Assembly: GCF_000787575.1 (NCBI RefSeq)
Contig: NW_012236507.1
Span: 192,253-256,252 of the forward strand
Length of the DNA stretch: 64,000 nucleotides
Direction: 5' to 3'
Origin: Acytostelium subglobosum LB1
Lineage: Eukaryota; Evosea; Eumycetozoa; Acytosteliales; Acytosteliaceae
Below are positions 1-10,382 of this stretch, in pieces. Made by a program: the position numbers and the translations under genes. The notes beneath the pieces were generated by a model. It was not told where the DNA came from, did not search any database, and was given only the letters and a program-made list of their open reading frames with translations. The first letter of the stretch is position 1. Each line of letters begins with the position of its first letter.

Positions 1-1494
1 TCAATTGCATGACAATTGACAATAGTGTATATATGTTCTTGTTGTAGATATCTGGGCCTAATAATCCTATAACCGAGTACTTCACCATCTTTGTGAGTGA
101 GATCAGATAGTCGCAGTTCTCAATCATTTTGGCCTCGCTCCTGAATGGTGGATAGCTCACTTTCTTCTGGTCAACCAGGCCCGGGAAGATACGGTCTACA
201 ATGTTGATCGGTGCAATAGCATCGCGGCAACCTTCGTGGAGGTTGTTGATGACAGGCTTGGTGTTGAGTGAGTTCATCCAGTTGCGGTAGATCCTCTCCT
301 GGCGAGTCTCTGGGGTGATCGCTGCCTGATCAACGGGCTCGAGAGCTGGGTACTTGTTGAACAAGTTGGCAACAAAGGCAAGGTTGAGCTTCAAGCTTCC
401 ACTGACAATGTCGCGGGGACGAAGGAATTGGCGGCATCCGATCTTCTCGGCATTCTCCAGAACGAGCTCAGCCCTGCGCTCGGGGAGGAGCTCAAGGGTC
501 TTGTTGAGATTGACGTCCTTTGGTGCGATTTGCTTCAAAAGGATGGTGTAGCACTCGCTGTCCTTGATGTCGTGAGTGAAGTTGTTGACCTTGCGCAAGT
601 GACCGGCCGCATGGAGGTGGAAGTTGAACCAACGTAGCAAGATATCCTCAGTGGACCTGAGCAATACATCATTGGTCTCACCATCCTTTAGCAAACGGCG
701 GAGCTCTGGATGGTTGATCAAGTTGATCTTTTCAAACAGACCAATCTGAATGATCTGCCAAGCAAGGCCCAAGATTACTTGCTGTCAATGTTTGATGATA
801 GTCAATACATGTTAGCGAGATGAACCTTCTGTCCGTCTGTGACATCAATCAATATATTACTTACAGAATTACCTTGAATAAGATCAGTGGCTTTGATTTC
901 ATCGACGCAACAGCCGATGGCGCGGGCAGAGTAGATACAGAGCACGTTGTTCTCTTTGATTCTGACGTCGGTCAGGTCTTGCTTGTTGAGGACACGCTCC
1001 TCAATGGTGTTGGGCACGACGATGTTGATAAGCTTGCAGAGAAGGAGACCGTCGTGGCAGGCCGTGACAAAGGCATCGCTCTCGGTGGAGACTGGTAGCC
1101 TGTCCTTAAGGTCGGTGTCGTTGGCCAAAACAGTGTTGATCCAGTTGATAATGGCAAACCTCACATCCTCCTTGACAGTGTTATCTCTGAGGAGGGTGGC
1201 CCTCTCGACCATCTCGACGACGCTGGCAAAGCCGGTGTTGGTGCCCGACTGCTTGGCATTCTCCATCACCTTGAGGAGCTCGTCAAACTCGATTGAGCCA
1301 TCATGGTTGGTGTCGACTTCTTTCATAAGGGTGGTGGCAGACAAGCCACTGACGACCTCTCCCCAATTCTCCAAAGAGGTCATTGTCATTGCCAAGTCGA
1401 TCATATCAATCTTTCCATCTCCTCTCCTATCAAATACATTGAACAAAGTTCTGAACTTCTCTGTCTCGGCTTCAGTCAAAGATGATGACATCAT
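1..1494 (-). CDS. fimA: Fimbrin (plastin), actin-bundling protein; 3' part outside window
   Basis: Fimbrin cross-links actin filaments through tandem calponin-homology (CH) domains under control of N-terminal EF-hands. Two coding exons are visible: 865..1494 (ATG at 1494) and <1..781. The 83-base intron 782..864 has GT-AG ends and lies between codons. Residues about 14-75 form an EF-hand pair; the second loop (DTNHDGSIEFDE) is a good calcium site, the first (DRRGDGKID) is less canonical. The first CH domain starts near residue 105. After the intron the frame resumes with VILGLAWQIIQIGLF, the typical end of CH1, and stays open to the window edge, where LLGPDIYNKN matches the late part of a CH domain. 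About 470 codons are visible against roughly 610 in the family, so about 140 C-terminal residues lie off the left edge. The symbol follows the Dictyostelium fimbrin and is by homology. Confidence 0.93.
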
Positions 1495-2302
1495 CTAAGT
1501 TTCAAAGGTTAGTCATTCATTCATTCATTCATTCAATCAATCAATCAAATCAATTCAACTTACATTGTTATTTGTTATATTACTAGTAGTATTAACAAGT
1601 TAATGTTTAATATAATGATCACATGTTTGATTGTAATTTATATATATATTAGGTAGTCATACAACTTTGATACTTTATGTAATATAAAGGTCTAAAATAC
1701 AAGATATCTTGTGGTCATTCTACAAATCATTTTGTTTGCCCCTTAACGAAAGGGCAAAAGGGTGACTTTACAGTTGAGTTGGACGGTGTAGTTCCAATTT
1801 GTAGTTTGGTCATAATCGACCACTTATTACATGTAATAATATCTTTAGTGTTATACACAGAAATGTGATAAATTGATTAATTCATTGATCGCGAATGATA
1901 ACTTAACACAAACAAACATAGTATTAATATATAACATTAAATAAGTGACTCATGAGTCACTAGAGAATATATCAAACAACAGTACAGCAATGAACTTGTT
2001 TATAAGACAAAGTTGTGTTTGTGTACTTATGTTTATCAGATGAAAGTCTAAAGTGTTGGGTTGTGTATCTATATTTACTCAATCAATCATTCAATCATTC
2101 AATCAATCAATCAATCAATCAACAAGACAAACATGTTCATTCAACTTGCAAGCCAAAGGATGTTGTGAGTTTGCAAATGTTTCAAACATAGATGTGAAGG
2201 AAGTTTGCAAAAAGTGATTGGCCTAAAAGTCAAATGTTGTATCAACAATAATAACTTTGTAAGATCATATTGTCATATCTACAAACTTGTATTATCTTTA
2301 GA
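1495..2302. other. Intergenic, probable shared upstream region
   Basis: No gene was found here. The stretch is AT-rich, with CATT/ATCA tetranucleotide runs near 1515-1550 and 2080-2120. It lies between two divergent genes, fimbrin (minus) and the cysteine-rich membrane protein (plus), so it should hold both promoters. Confidence 0.6.
1945..1960. promoter_or_regulatory. 16-base perfect palindrome with bZIP-like half sites
   Basis: GTGACTCATGAGTCAC reads the same on both strands and contains two overlapping TGACTCA-type sites, the classical AP-1/Gcn4 bZIP recognition sequence. It lies between the divergent fimbrin and membrane-protein genes. Use as a transcription factor site is inferred from sequence only. 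Confidence 0.4.
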
Positions 2303-3127
2303 ATGAATCAACTTAGAACATTTAGTATTGTTATCTTTTTGGCCACTTGTTTGGTAAATACCAATGCTCAGTGCGACTATATTGGTAGTACTCCACCACC
2401 TTTAGGTGCTTGTAAAGGACCCGAAGAAAGAGCATTGGCTAAACAGGATAGTCAAGTGTTAGACAGTGGTTGTCCACCCAACTTAGTTCCATTCTATCGA
2501 GACAACGTATCCAACTCAACAAAGATTGTAAGTTTGAATGATCTAGCACTTCAATCAATCAATCTTACTAACTAAATATACATTTGTTGATAGTGTGGCC
2601 AATGTATTCCAGGAACATATGGATATGATAGGTCTGATTGGTGCGCACTTAATGACTATTGCAATGATAATGGCAAGTGTGTACCTTTAAAGGGTTCACC
2701 AAGATTCCTTAGACAATGTCAAATTAATGATCAATGTGGTCAAGGACTCATCTGTGTACAGCATCAATGTCAAATATGTTATGAGTACACTGTAGACTCT
2801 AATGGAAGAATGTGTATTCATGGACAATGGTATGTTTATCTTTGATTCCAAACTCATTCATTCACTCATACGTCAAACAAATTCAGGACATCATCAAATT
2901 GGGATATCTACTTTTATAATTATACACCAACAACTATAATGTTGTTGATTATAATTGTATTGAGTGTTGCAGTATTGTTTGTTGTGGCTTGGAATCATTA
3001 TGGACCATTCGTTCAACAGATTGTTGTTCGTAGGTTTAGGAAATCAAAAGGAAATAAGAAAGCACAACATGTAAATGGAGAAATTGAAATGCATAACATT
3101 GGTAACAACAACAATAATAATATTTAG
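2303..3127 (+). CDS. Cysteine-rich type I membrane protein, function unknown
   Basis: Predicted 233-residue protein from three exons: 2303..2527, 2594..2829 and 2887..3127; all junctions are GT-AG and the frame closes exactly. The ATG at 2303 is chosen because it starts a clean signal peptide (about residues 1-23, ending ANAQ-like at NTNAQ). The lumenal or extracellular part is rich in cysteine and glycine, with pairs such as CGQCIPGTYG and CQINDQCGQGLIC, resembling small EGF- or prokineticin-like knots. One transmembrane helix follows at about residues 172-192 (MLLIIIVLSVAVLFVVAW), then a basic cytoplasmic tail with a poly-Asn stretch. Codon use is AT-rich, unlike the conserved genes further right. 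No family was recognised. Confidence 0.75.
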
Positions 3128-3637
3128 TTCAATCAAATACAAACCCTACCCTTACCCTACACTTACCCTAACCTTATCTTTCCAACCTTTGCCATCCTTT
3201 GATTATGTTGTTGGGTTATGCCAAAAAGTTATTCTTTGTTGTTATAAATACATGAATACCATGGTATTAACATATTCATCGTTCATTTTGGTATTGACCC
3301 TTTTGGCGCTCCCTGAACTCCGGGTCTGATTGATAGTGATGTTTGATTGATGGACTTTCTTATATCTTTTGGAGAGAAATTAAATAAATAAATAAACTTT
3401 GGGGTGTTGAGTCAATCTTCTTATTGACACCAGTCAATCATTCGCCATTAGTCAATCAAGCTAAATATGTACAACAATGCAATGAGCATTGCTTTATAAG
3501 GTGACAGACCAACCAATGAACAAAGGCAGTCATTCAACAACTAATACCCTTTAGAGTAATGCATTTACCCGCTCACCTCAGACTCTTTTGTACTATCAAC
3601 CGTATGTATTTGTTTCACTCCTTTTCATGCATAAACA
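3128..3637. other. Intergenic with C-rich telomere-like tract
   Basis: No gene was found. Right after the stop codon is an imperfect CCCTACCCTTACCCTA-type tract (about 3145-3175). An AAATAAATAAATAAA run near 3385 may serve as a polyadenylation region. Confidence 0.5.
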
Positions 3638-4156
3638 ATGACAGATTCTGACAGCGAATGTGACGAAGATCCTGTCACTATGACAGTGAGATTCAATGGC
3701 AGTGCCTTGAACAATGCTCAGAGACTCAATGTATTGAATGTCTTCTATCGCTTCGTGAAGTCAAGATTGCAAGATGTTCTGGACCTATTGGGAAGGCGCC
3801 TAGTCCCTTTCGTGCCCCCTGGACATTACAACGATGTAGCTATTGTAGCAGCTGATGAGACAACAGAGTTTCTGTACAGATCAGGCCACGCTTTGGATGA
3901 GGTACTTGCATACCTGCACCTCTATCACGGTAAGAGATTTAGAGATGTAAGACAGTCTTCATCTTCATCTAACATCACAAAAAAGGTCTCCCTGCAGGAA
4001 TCCGACTCTTCGAGTATCAAAGGAAACCTATTCCTCATATTGACGATTGGATTGTCTTTATCTCACATCCTTGAGTTGTCAATAAAGATCCTTACCATTG
4101 CCAAACATGGCAATCACTCCCCTCATCCTCTCAGGGAATCGGCGCAGCCGATGTAA
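3638..4156 (+). CDS. Hypothetical protein, doubtful
   Basis: An open frame of 172 codons starts with ATG at 3638. The first ~100 residues look protein-like: an acidic start (MTDSDSECDEDP) followed by amphipathic helices. The rest is low-complexity and probably non-coding. A possible donor (GGTAAGAG) near 3930 suggests the true exon ends there. No family was recognised. It sits just upstream of the SodC-like relic and may be part of the same decayed locus or an unrelated small gene. Confidence 0.35.
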   Translation: MTDSDSECDEDPVTMTVRFNGSALNNAQRLNVLNVFYRFVKSRLQDVLDLLGRRLVPFVPPGHYNDVAIVAADETTEFLYRSGHALDEVLAYLHLYHGKRFRDVRQSSSSSNITKKVSLQESDSSSIKGNLFLILTIGLSLSHILELSIKILTIAKHGNHSPHPLRESAQPM

Positions 4157-4169
4157 TGTTGGAAAGGGC

Positions 4170-4782
4170 CCCCTGAGTTATACACACACCATTGGCAGCT
4201 TTTCAAATGCCAACAACATGATTGGACGTATGATAATGATCAGATCATTGAGAGATGATGGTAAGAACATTGACCAGGGTGGCGACTTCATCCTGTTGGG
4301 TAAGGCTCACAACTGAGTATCAGTTCAGTCAGTTAACTGAGTGACTGACCAGTCTGAGGAGTCGAATATTACAACTGAGCCTATAACTGAATACGGATCG
4401 GACAGAAACTGAGACTGAGCGTTCAGTTTAACTGAACTGAACTGAGATGCTCTGTCATCAGTTGTGAGCCTTACTGTTGGGCACCATTGGTCTAACAAAC
4501 AATTCAATACCATTTACTATTCCCAACGATCTTGTCTTATCAGTGTGCAATCAATCTATGATAACAACCACAACAAATAAATTAACTACCTCCTCCTCAA
4601 CTACTACCTCTCCGACCTCAACCATACCTACATTAACAACTTCCTCAACTTCATCAACTTCCACAACAACATCAATCACAACTACTACAACCGGGATTAT
4701 ACCAAACTCCGCTATTCAAAGACAATATCACTTTTTATTGTCTTTGTTTGTTCCTTACTTATTAAATCATTCTAATAAATAA
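4170..4782 (+). pseudogene. SodC-like gene relic (C-terminal end only)
   Basis: The reading frame corresponds to the end of the second SOD domain of the neighbouring SodC-like gene: NMIGRMIMIRSLRDDG here against NLIGRVIVIRSIRDSG there. It continues through an Ser/Thr-rich stalk and a hydrophobic tail to a stop at 4780-4782. Only about the last 40 residues of the SOD domain are present; the signal peptide and the remaining SOD sequence are missing. A 175-base inverted-repeat element (4300..4474) splits the frame. Removing it and one target-site copy restores ILLGTIGL, parallel to VMGTIGI in the intact gene, so the insertion came after the coding sequence formed. It is probably a dead tandem duplicate. 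Confidence 0.75.
4300..4474. mobile_element. MITE-like foldback element with 17-base terminal inverted repeats
   Basis: The element begins GTAAGGCTCACAACTGA (4300-4316) and ends with its exact reverse complement (4458-4474). It is flanked by a direct repeat TGTTGG at 4294-4299 and 4475-4480; a 7-base duplication TGTTGGG is equally possible. The interior repeats AACTGA/CAGTT motifs, and its two halves form a longer imperfect inverted repeat, so the whole element can fold back. It has no coding capacity. It sits inside the SodC-like relic, whose frame gives an independent proof of the empty site. The superfamily is uncertain. Confidence 0.85.
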
Positions 4783-4977
4783 TCAAACATTTATTTGATT
4801 CCCGTATTAATAATACCTTATGATCATTTTAAAAGAATCCTTTTTGGGAATGGGTGGGTCACCCTGACACGTGACATCCATCTAATCATGGGCACCTTCC
4901 ATCATCATAATTCTAGTCTACATCAATTTATGATTCATTAGTTCATTCTATTCTATTATTGTAATAATAAATAAACA

Positions 4978-6463
4978 ATGACACCTAATATACTATCAAC
5001 TTTACTTAAAATAGTTGTACTTTATCTTTCAATCAATGTGATTGCATGTGACCCATCATGGTCGGATGATGGCGAGTATTATGGATACTGCGCCACAACA
5101 CCAAGGGATCCAAATCAAGATGTATACGCATCAATCCTTGTAAACTACACAGTATGTACCATATTCAATCATTCAATCATTCAATCATTCAATCAAACTG
5201 ACTATTGTGACGAGTAGGTATCTGGATCAAAACCATCAATGTACTTTAGATATGATGTATCAGCTACAAACTTGAAACAAGGTACTACTTATGGAGTTAC
5301 TCTTAGAGAGACAGGTGATATATCTACAAACACATCTTCTGGCAATGTAATAGTTGCTTTTGGTGCCGATCCCAACAAATGTCCTGTTGGTGCTTTGGGC
5401 AACATCACTGGAGATCTTAATGGCAATGGATACGTATCAAACACAATCTTTATGGAGCCAGAGCTTCAAATGGACTTTGAACAATCATTAATTGGTAGAA
5501 CAATGGCCATCATCGACACTCAAGCATGTGATCCCAAAGGCAAGATGTATGTATACTATATTTTGATTGAATGATTGATTGATAGAGTTATACTAACTAC
5601 TGAATAGTATTGGGCAATGTGTAATGTCAGTGTTTAAGGATGTGGATAAACCGAATAAGGCAAAGTATAGGGCTTTGATTAATTATAATCAAACTGCATT
5701 GGCAGTGTTGTCTACACATCCAAAGAAGGGACATTGGACAAATTATGTTAATGTTACCGGATATGTATTCGTTCAAATGAATAAGTCATCATCTGGTGCT
5801 ACAAGCCTAACATTCACAGCAATGTTCAGAGGACTAAACAACTCAATGGCATATGGTATTCAAATACTTCAAAACAATCAAGCACTCATATATCTTGATT
5901 CAAATGCTACTCATTGGTCAAATGTCAATCAGACACATGGGCTGCCTGAAGTACAGTCCCGCCACTGGGGTGACTTGGGCAACTTGTGCTCATACTCTGA
6001 CGATGGTACTGGATACTATCAGTATACAACCAACTATTCTCAGAGTCTAACAACTGATGAGAATTTAATTGGTAGAGTGATTGTCATCCGATCAATTAGA
6101 GACAGTGGAGACTCTAGCAACTATGGTGACATCATGGTTATGGGCACTATTGGTATCACGACCAATCCCATCCCATTTATAATCCCAAACACTGTCATGA
6201 TCTCTGACCCCATGTGCTCGTCCAACTCTTCTACCTCCTCCACAACTATCTCTACAACCTCAACAACTTCGCCCACAACATCTACATCCACTGCTACTAC
6301 TTCATCACTAACCACCTCAGTATCATCCACATCCTCTACGACGTCCTCGACCCCAACTATAACTACAACTACAACTACAACATCAAAGCCCAGCTCGGCT
6401 CAATCACTTAAGACATCATTAGTTATTGTTTTAATGGCAGTGATTGGGATTCTCTTGATTTGA
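4978..6463 (+). CDS. sodC: SodC-like extracellular protein, two Cu/Zn-SOD-like domains, GPI-anchored
   Basis: Predicted 452 residues from exons 4978..5151, 5218..5546 and 5608..6463. A signal peptide covers about residues 1-24. Two SOD-like domains follow (about 55-195 and 215-385), then a Ser/Thr-rich stalk and a hydrophobic C-terminal tail typical of a GPI signal. This is the layout of Dictyostelium SodC, a cell-surface superoxide dismutase. In domain 2 the zinc-side ligands are kept (THW, THG, RHWGDLGNL). However, the copper-binding GFHxHE motif is replaced by GIQILQ, and the last copper histidine in the GRxxVxH motif is Arg (GRVIVIR). Domain 1 lacks both histidine sets. Enzymatic dismutase activity is therefore doubtful; a structural or zinc-binding surface role is possible. 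The symbol is by architecture only. Confidence 0.82.
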
Positions 6464-6467
6464 ACCT

Positions 6468-6473
6468 AATAAA
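6468..6473 (+). terminator. Polyadenylation signal AATAAA after SodC-like gene
   Basis: AATAAA starts five bases after the stop codon. Confidence 0.5.
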
Positions 6474-6906
6474 CAGTCATAAGATATGATTAAACTTGAT
6501 GAGTCAAAGTCGTTCGGCTATATTCTTTGAATCTTGTTTGATTGATTCTTATTGTTGACCTAAATTCCCCAGGCATATATTCCAAAAATAGTCTCCAGGG
6601 CTGTGGACCACATTGAAAATCCTTGGAAAGACACGTGATCCATCTTCGTTGTTTGATCGTGACTTCAAATCGGTAATGGATTTGATTTGAAAGGTCGCCG
6701 GAGATAAGAAATAGACATGTTGTTGGGTTGGTAATGGCTGACAATAATGGGGAGAACTCCAAAGACGGTCTATGAGCTTGATTTATCAATTGTCTGAGGA
6801 CTTGTTGAGTGAGACTGTGACATTTAAAAAAGATTATAAATAAAGTCCAATTATTGACATTAGATTTTTGGGAATGTGCAATGTTGTCAAGAGGATTTAT
6901 TGTGAG
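6474..6906. other. Intergenic between convergent genes
   Basis: No supported gene. An open minus frame at 6490-6789 has no recognisable motif or exon context. An AAATAAAG near 6837 could be a poly(A) signal. Confidence 0.5.
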
Positions 6907-7537
6907 TCACCAATCAATCCTTTGTCCATCTGATGCCTTCACAATGGTGAAGGCGCGGCAGTTGACTGCTGTGTCATACGGATTCATAACCTTATCTTTG
7001 AAGGTGAAAGCAAAGTTGATAACGACTTGGTACTCCACCTCCTTCTTTGTCAACCACTCTTTATGTCTGCCAACAATCTTCTTCATTGAGTCACTTAGCG
7101 TCAGAAGGGGGTTGCCAATGTACACTGTGAACGAGATGGAGCTATCAGCCACAACTTTTGACGAAAAGGACTTGAATGGGGACCCGAGTATCACCAGAAG
7201 TTGCTCACCACAATCAACAAGTAGGAGATCTCGGAAGCATAAGGTTGGATAGACGAACTCGATTACGAGTTCATTGGGGGACTTCTGTTGGAGTGGGTCA
7301 ACAACTGGTTCATCCTTGGTTTGAATGACGAGCTTATCCGCCTTTCTCTTCTTGATTGGTGCTGAACGGAAATTATGGTTAGACAAATGAGATAAGATAA
7401 GTGTACATCGTGACCATTAAAAATGAACACAACCAACAATTACAAACAAATTCAATTACATAGATGATACCTGCATTGGACGTACCTTTGAGTGATGCAG
7501 TTACGTCTTGTATCGTAGACGATTTTCTCGTTAACAT
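6907..7537 (-). CDS. Uncharacterised 168-residue protein
   Basis: Two exons on the minus strand: 7486..7537 (ATG at 7537, reading MLTRKSSTIQDVTASLK) and 6907..7361. The donor GTACGT and acceptor TTCAG give a frame-preserving junction (AAAG/CA, Ala). The short basic N-terminus continues as APIKKRKADKLVIQTKDE, followed by a mixed alpha/beta-looking domain (for example VEYQVVINFAFTFKDKVMNPYD). There is no signal peptide and no membrane segment. The Lys-rich start could be a nuclear localisation signal. I do not recognise the family. The gene is convergent with the SodC-like gene. Confidence 0.65.
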
Positions 7538-8322
7538 GGTATTAAGATTATGTACAGTTAAAGTTTTAATTGTAAAGGAGTAAAGAAGTGAAGTGATTCA
7601 TTAATAGATGCTTGATTGTATTGTTGTCCAAAGACAACATGGTGTCTTAGTACATAGACATTGTACACGTGTCATAGTGTTGCGTGTATGGTGTTGTTGT
7701 TGTTTGTTGTTGTTGGTACGTACTAGGTGACAAAACGGAAGGATTGTGTTATGATAACAAACTATCGACCTACTATCATTCTGTTAATCTAAAAGTTATA
7801 AGTTAATCAATGATAGCACTCAATGCTTTTCTAAATAGAGTAGTAGTTTACTGAAAACTAAAGTAGTCCTTAAAAGGATAAATAAAAACATACTTGATTG
7901 GGAAGTGCATCAATAAAGATAAACTGAGTGTTGTTGAACAATGATCATCACAAACGATCACCCACCTTCGAANATCTATTTTTGTGAAGTCTCTTAGAAC
8001 TTGAAGGTGTGTTTTTTCCAAACATGGTAAAGTTCCCAAAACTATGAGTGTGTATTGTTGTTTGATCAATTCCCAACTTTGGAAACAATCAAAATATTTC
8101 CCTGGACAACCCCTAATCCCGGCACTGGTCGTAACATGATCTTTAGACATTAATTATTATGTATTTTCCTTTGAATTTGACACAAATGGGAACAATGATG
8201 TTGAAGTGAAACTCTGAATGAATTGAAGTTTACCTCAATAATTTGTGTGGATTTCCCTCTTCTATTTAAAGAGTTGGGAAAATTGACGTACTGCTTGAAC
8301 TAAGTAATAATTGATCGGAACA
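7538..8322. other. Intergenic with a doubtful minus-strand ORF
   Basis: Mostly AT-rich sequence with TTGTTGTTG tracts near 7690. A minus frame at 7848..8150 opens with a real ATG at 8150 and reads partly protein-like (GCPGKYFDCFQSWELIKQQY), but it contains the ambiguous base N at 7973 and has no homologue that I recognise. If that N is an extra base, as at two other places in this window, the frame stops shortly after it. The transposase gene begins at 8323. Confidence 0.35.
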
Positions 8323-9418
8323 ATGAACAACAATAATTCCCAAGACTACTTCAAAGACGTGTCATTGGTAGAAATGAACACCATCTATGGGTGGGCTAAA
8401 CAATCAATCAACACTTTCTTTATTCTTTATTTATTACCTCATCAAATTAAACCCGTCCACTTTCTCTATCTATGTTATTATATGAAACACTACCCCTTGA
8501 TCTCGGTTATAGAATATCATTTTCGAATCGATCACAAGACATTCTTCAAACATTTGTTTGAGGTACTTGAGACCATCAATGTCTATGTCCCAATGGTAAC
8601 TATTTTGGAAGCCCGAATCACCTCAACCACTACCAATATTGACTTCAACGTTCAACAGTTTGATATGGATAGAAGATTGGAAGCATATGAGGATTCCTTT
8701 TTACAGATAGCACCAATTATTGACTATCCCCCCGATATCTTCAACAGATATTCGATTGTGGACACCAGTTCAATCAACATCTCTGAACATGTGGAGGGGT
8801 TCCCTCGAGAGGTGACCACCTGTCGAATGATTATCGACACCACCATTGTTAAGATAAGAAGACCCTCACCAGGACCAAACAATCAAGATCTCCAAAGGTC
8901 CTTCTACAGCGGTATGTTTCTGTTTGTTTTTAAAATAATGCAGCGCTATCAAGTTAACTCACCGACAACAACTAATGTGTCGTCAGGCAAACACAAATTT
9001 CATGGCATCAAGTTTGAAGTAGGAATCCGACTGGATGGCTACATCGTTTGGGTTGGCCCTCCTCAACCAGGAAGCAAGCATGATTTAACCATCTTTGACG
9101 ATGGAGAGTTGGCCAATGAGTTACTGCCTGGTGAGAAGATTTTGGCCGACTCAGCCTACGTCTCAAAGAACCACCCATTCGTTACACCAATTAAGAAACA
9201 GAGGAATACCAGAACAGTCACCAAGTTCCTCACAGTTGAACAACGCATCTATAATTTCCAGATCTCAAGATTGCGTATCAAGATTGAACACTGCTTTCCA
9301 AAGGTCAAGGCTCTCACGATGTTTGGCTCCACCCTATGGATCACAGCGCCACCACCTCGATCTATACTTCCGCGCAGCATGTGCCCTCATTAACTTTCAA
9401 AGCTTTGGAGTATGTTGA
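8323..9418 (+). CDS. PIF/Harbinger-type DDE transposase (HARBI1-like), C-terminus frameshifted
   Basis: Exons 8323..8911 and 8987 onward, joined at SFYSG/KHKFHG, where related transposases read YYSGKKK. The catalytic acids of the DDE_Tnp_4 fold are visible: Asp in MIIDTTIVKI, Asp in SKHDLTIF, Asp in ILADSAY, and Glu in RIKIEHCFPK. The nominal frame ends at 9393 with an unrelated tail. The expected C-terminus (HHLDLYFRAACALINFQSF) lies in another frame and ends at 9418. This indicates a one-base shift at about 9345-9360, or a sequence error. I found no terminal inverted repeats, so this may be an old element copy or a gene derived from one. Its AT-rich codon use resembles the SodC-like gene. 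Confidence 0.8.
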
Positions 9419-9624
9419 GCGATTGGTATGTTACCAAAATGAATGTAAATAAATGTTTGTTCTAGTCTTCAAGTCAAGTACCAGTGATGAATGTTTGAAT
9501 GTTTGATCAACAGAGGAATACGTGTATTCCCAAAAATCTATTATTTATAATCAATTTACTATTTGAATGTTTATACGATCGTATAATTAATCTAGTATTT
9601 AACAAATATAATCCAAACCTTAAA

Positions 9625-10062
9625 ATGTCTTCAGATTCTTTCCTTACTATTGTTTGTATGTTGTGGCACGCAGCCTGCTTTGTCGAGTGGGCAGGAGGTA
9701 GCCAAGCCCAGAGAGCCCAGAAACATGCCATGAGAGACGCCATTAGAGTATTCTACGAGTCCCTCCCTGCTGGCCCCATCAAGGATATTGCCTTCAGACA
9801 TTTGCAGAGAGCCGAGCAAGTGATGACCACCAACTATAAAAACGAGGGGCAGCACCGTGACCGCATGTCCGACGTCTACTGCGCAATGGTCGGTGATATC
9901 GCCAACCTTGGAGGTGTTGCCGTTCCACCACTCCGAAGAGACTGTACGGACAACCCCTCCTATGGAAAGATTGAAGGAGGGTGGTTCCGTGAAGGCAAGG
10001 TCACAGAGTTGGTTGGCAAAATCGTTCCAATTGTCATTAAGATATACACTGGAGGTCAGTAG
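9625..10062 (+). CDS. Uncharacterised 145-residue protein
   Basis: Single-exon frame from ATG at 9625 (MSSDSFLTIVCMLW) to 10062. The frame is open back to 9499, but the upstream part is AT-rich and reads like non-coding DNA, so the internal ATG is preferred. The protein has a short hydrophobic N-terminal segment (FLTIVCMLWHAACFVEWAGG) that could be a signal anchor. A helical middle (AMRDAIRVFYESLPAGPIKDIAFRH in part) and a C-terminus ending KIYTGGQ follow. Codon use is G/C-ending and typical of an expressed gene. No family was recognised. It could belong to the decayed transposon neighbourhood, but nothing in the protein suggests that. Confidence 0.6.
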   Translation: MSSDSFLTIVCMLWHAACFVEWAGGSQAQRAQKHAMRDAIRVFYESLPAGPIKDIAFRHLQRAEQVMTTNYKNEGQHRDRMSDVYCAMVGDIANLGGVAVPPLRRDCTDNPSYGKIEGGWFREGKVTELVGKIVPIVIKIYTGGQ

Positions 10063-10382
10063 TATGTACATCAATGGTTGCGAAATTCCTTCATACAATC
10101 ATTTCAAATAAAGCTCAAATGATACATTATACAAACAAATATTATTCTTCTTCTTCTTCGTCTTCTTCTTCTTCTTCTTCTTCTTATTCTAGTGTTATTA
10201 TTAATATACTATTACTAATAGAATAATATTATCTGTACAGATAAGTATGTAAAATGAAATGAAATGTAGTGACTTGTGTTGAAGTAACACTCTGTGTGAA
10301 ACAAACGAGTCGCATTATTACCATCCTTGGACGAACAGATCCACACACACACACACAACAGACACAGATACAGATACAGATA
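10063..10382 (+). other. Intergenic with poly(A) signal and CTT microsatellite
   Basis: AATAAA at 10107-10112 probably ends the upstream transcript. A (CTT)n tract covers about 10145-10186, followed by CAGATA repeats just before the next start codon. Confidence 0.6.
10107..10112 (+). terminator. Polyadenylation signal AATAAA
   Basis: AATAAA lies about 45 bases after the stop codon of the 145-residue protein gene. Confidence 0.5.

Noticed and set aside
802-1498. Long plus-strand frames opposite the fimbrin exon
   Set aside because: They mirror conserved minus-strand fimbrin codons and have no motifs of their own.
6490-6789. 99-codon minus ORF after the SodC-like gene
   Set aside because: Lies in the 3' flank of convergent genes and lacks motifs or introns of the local type.
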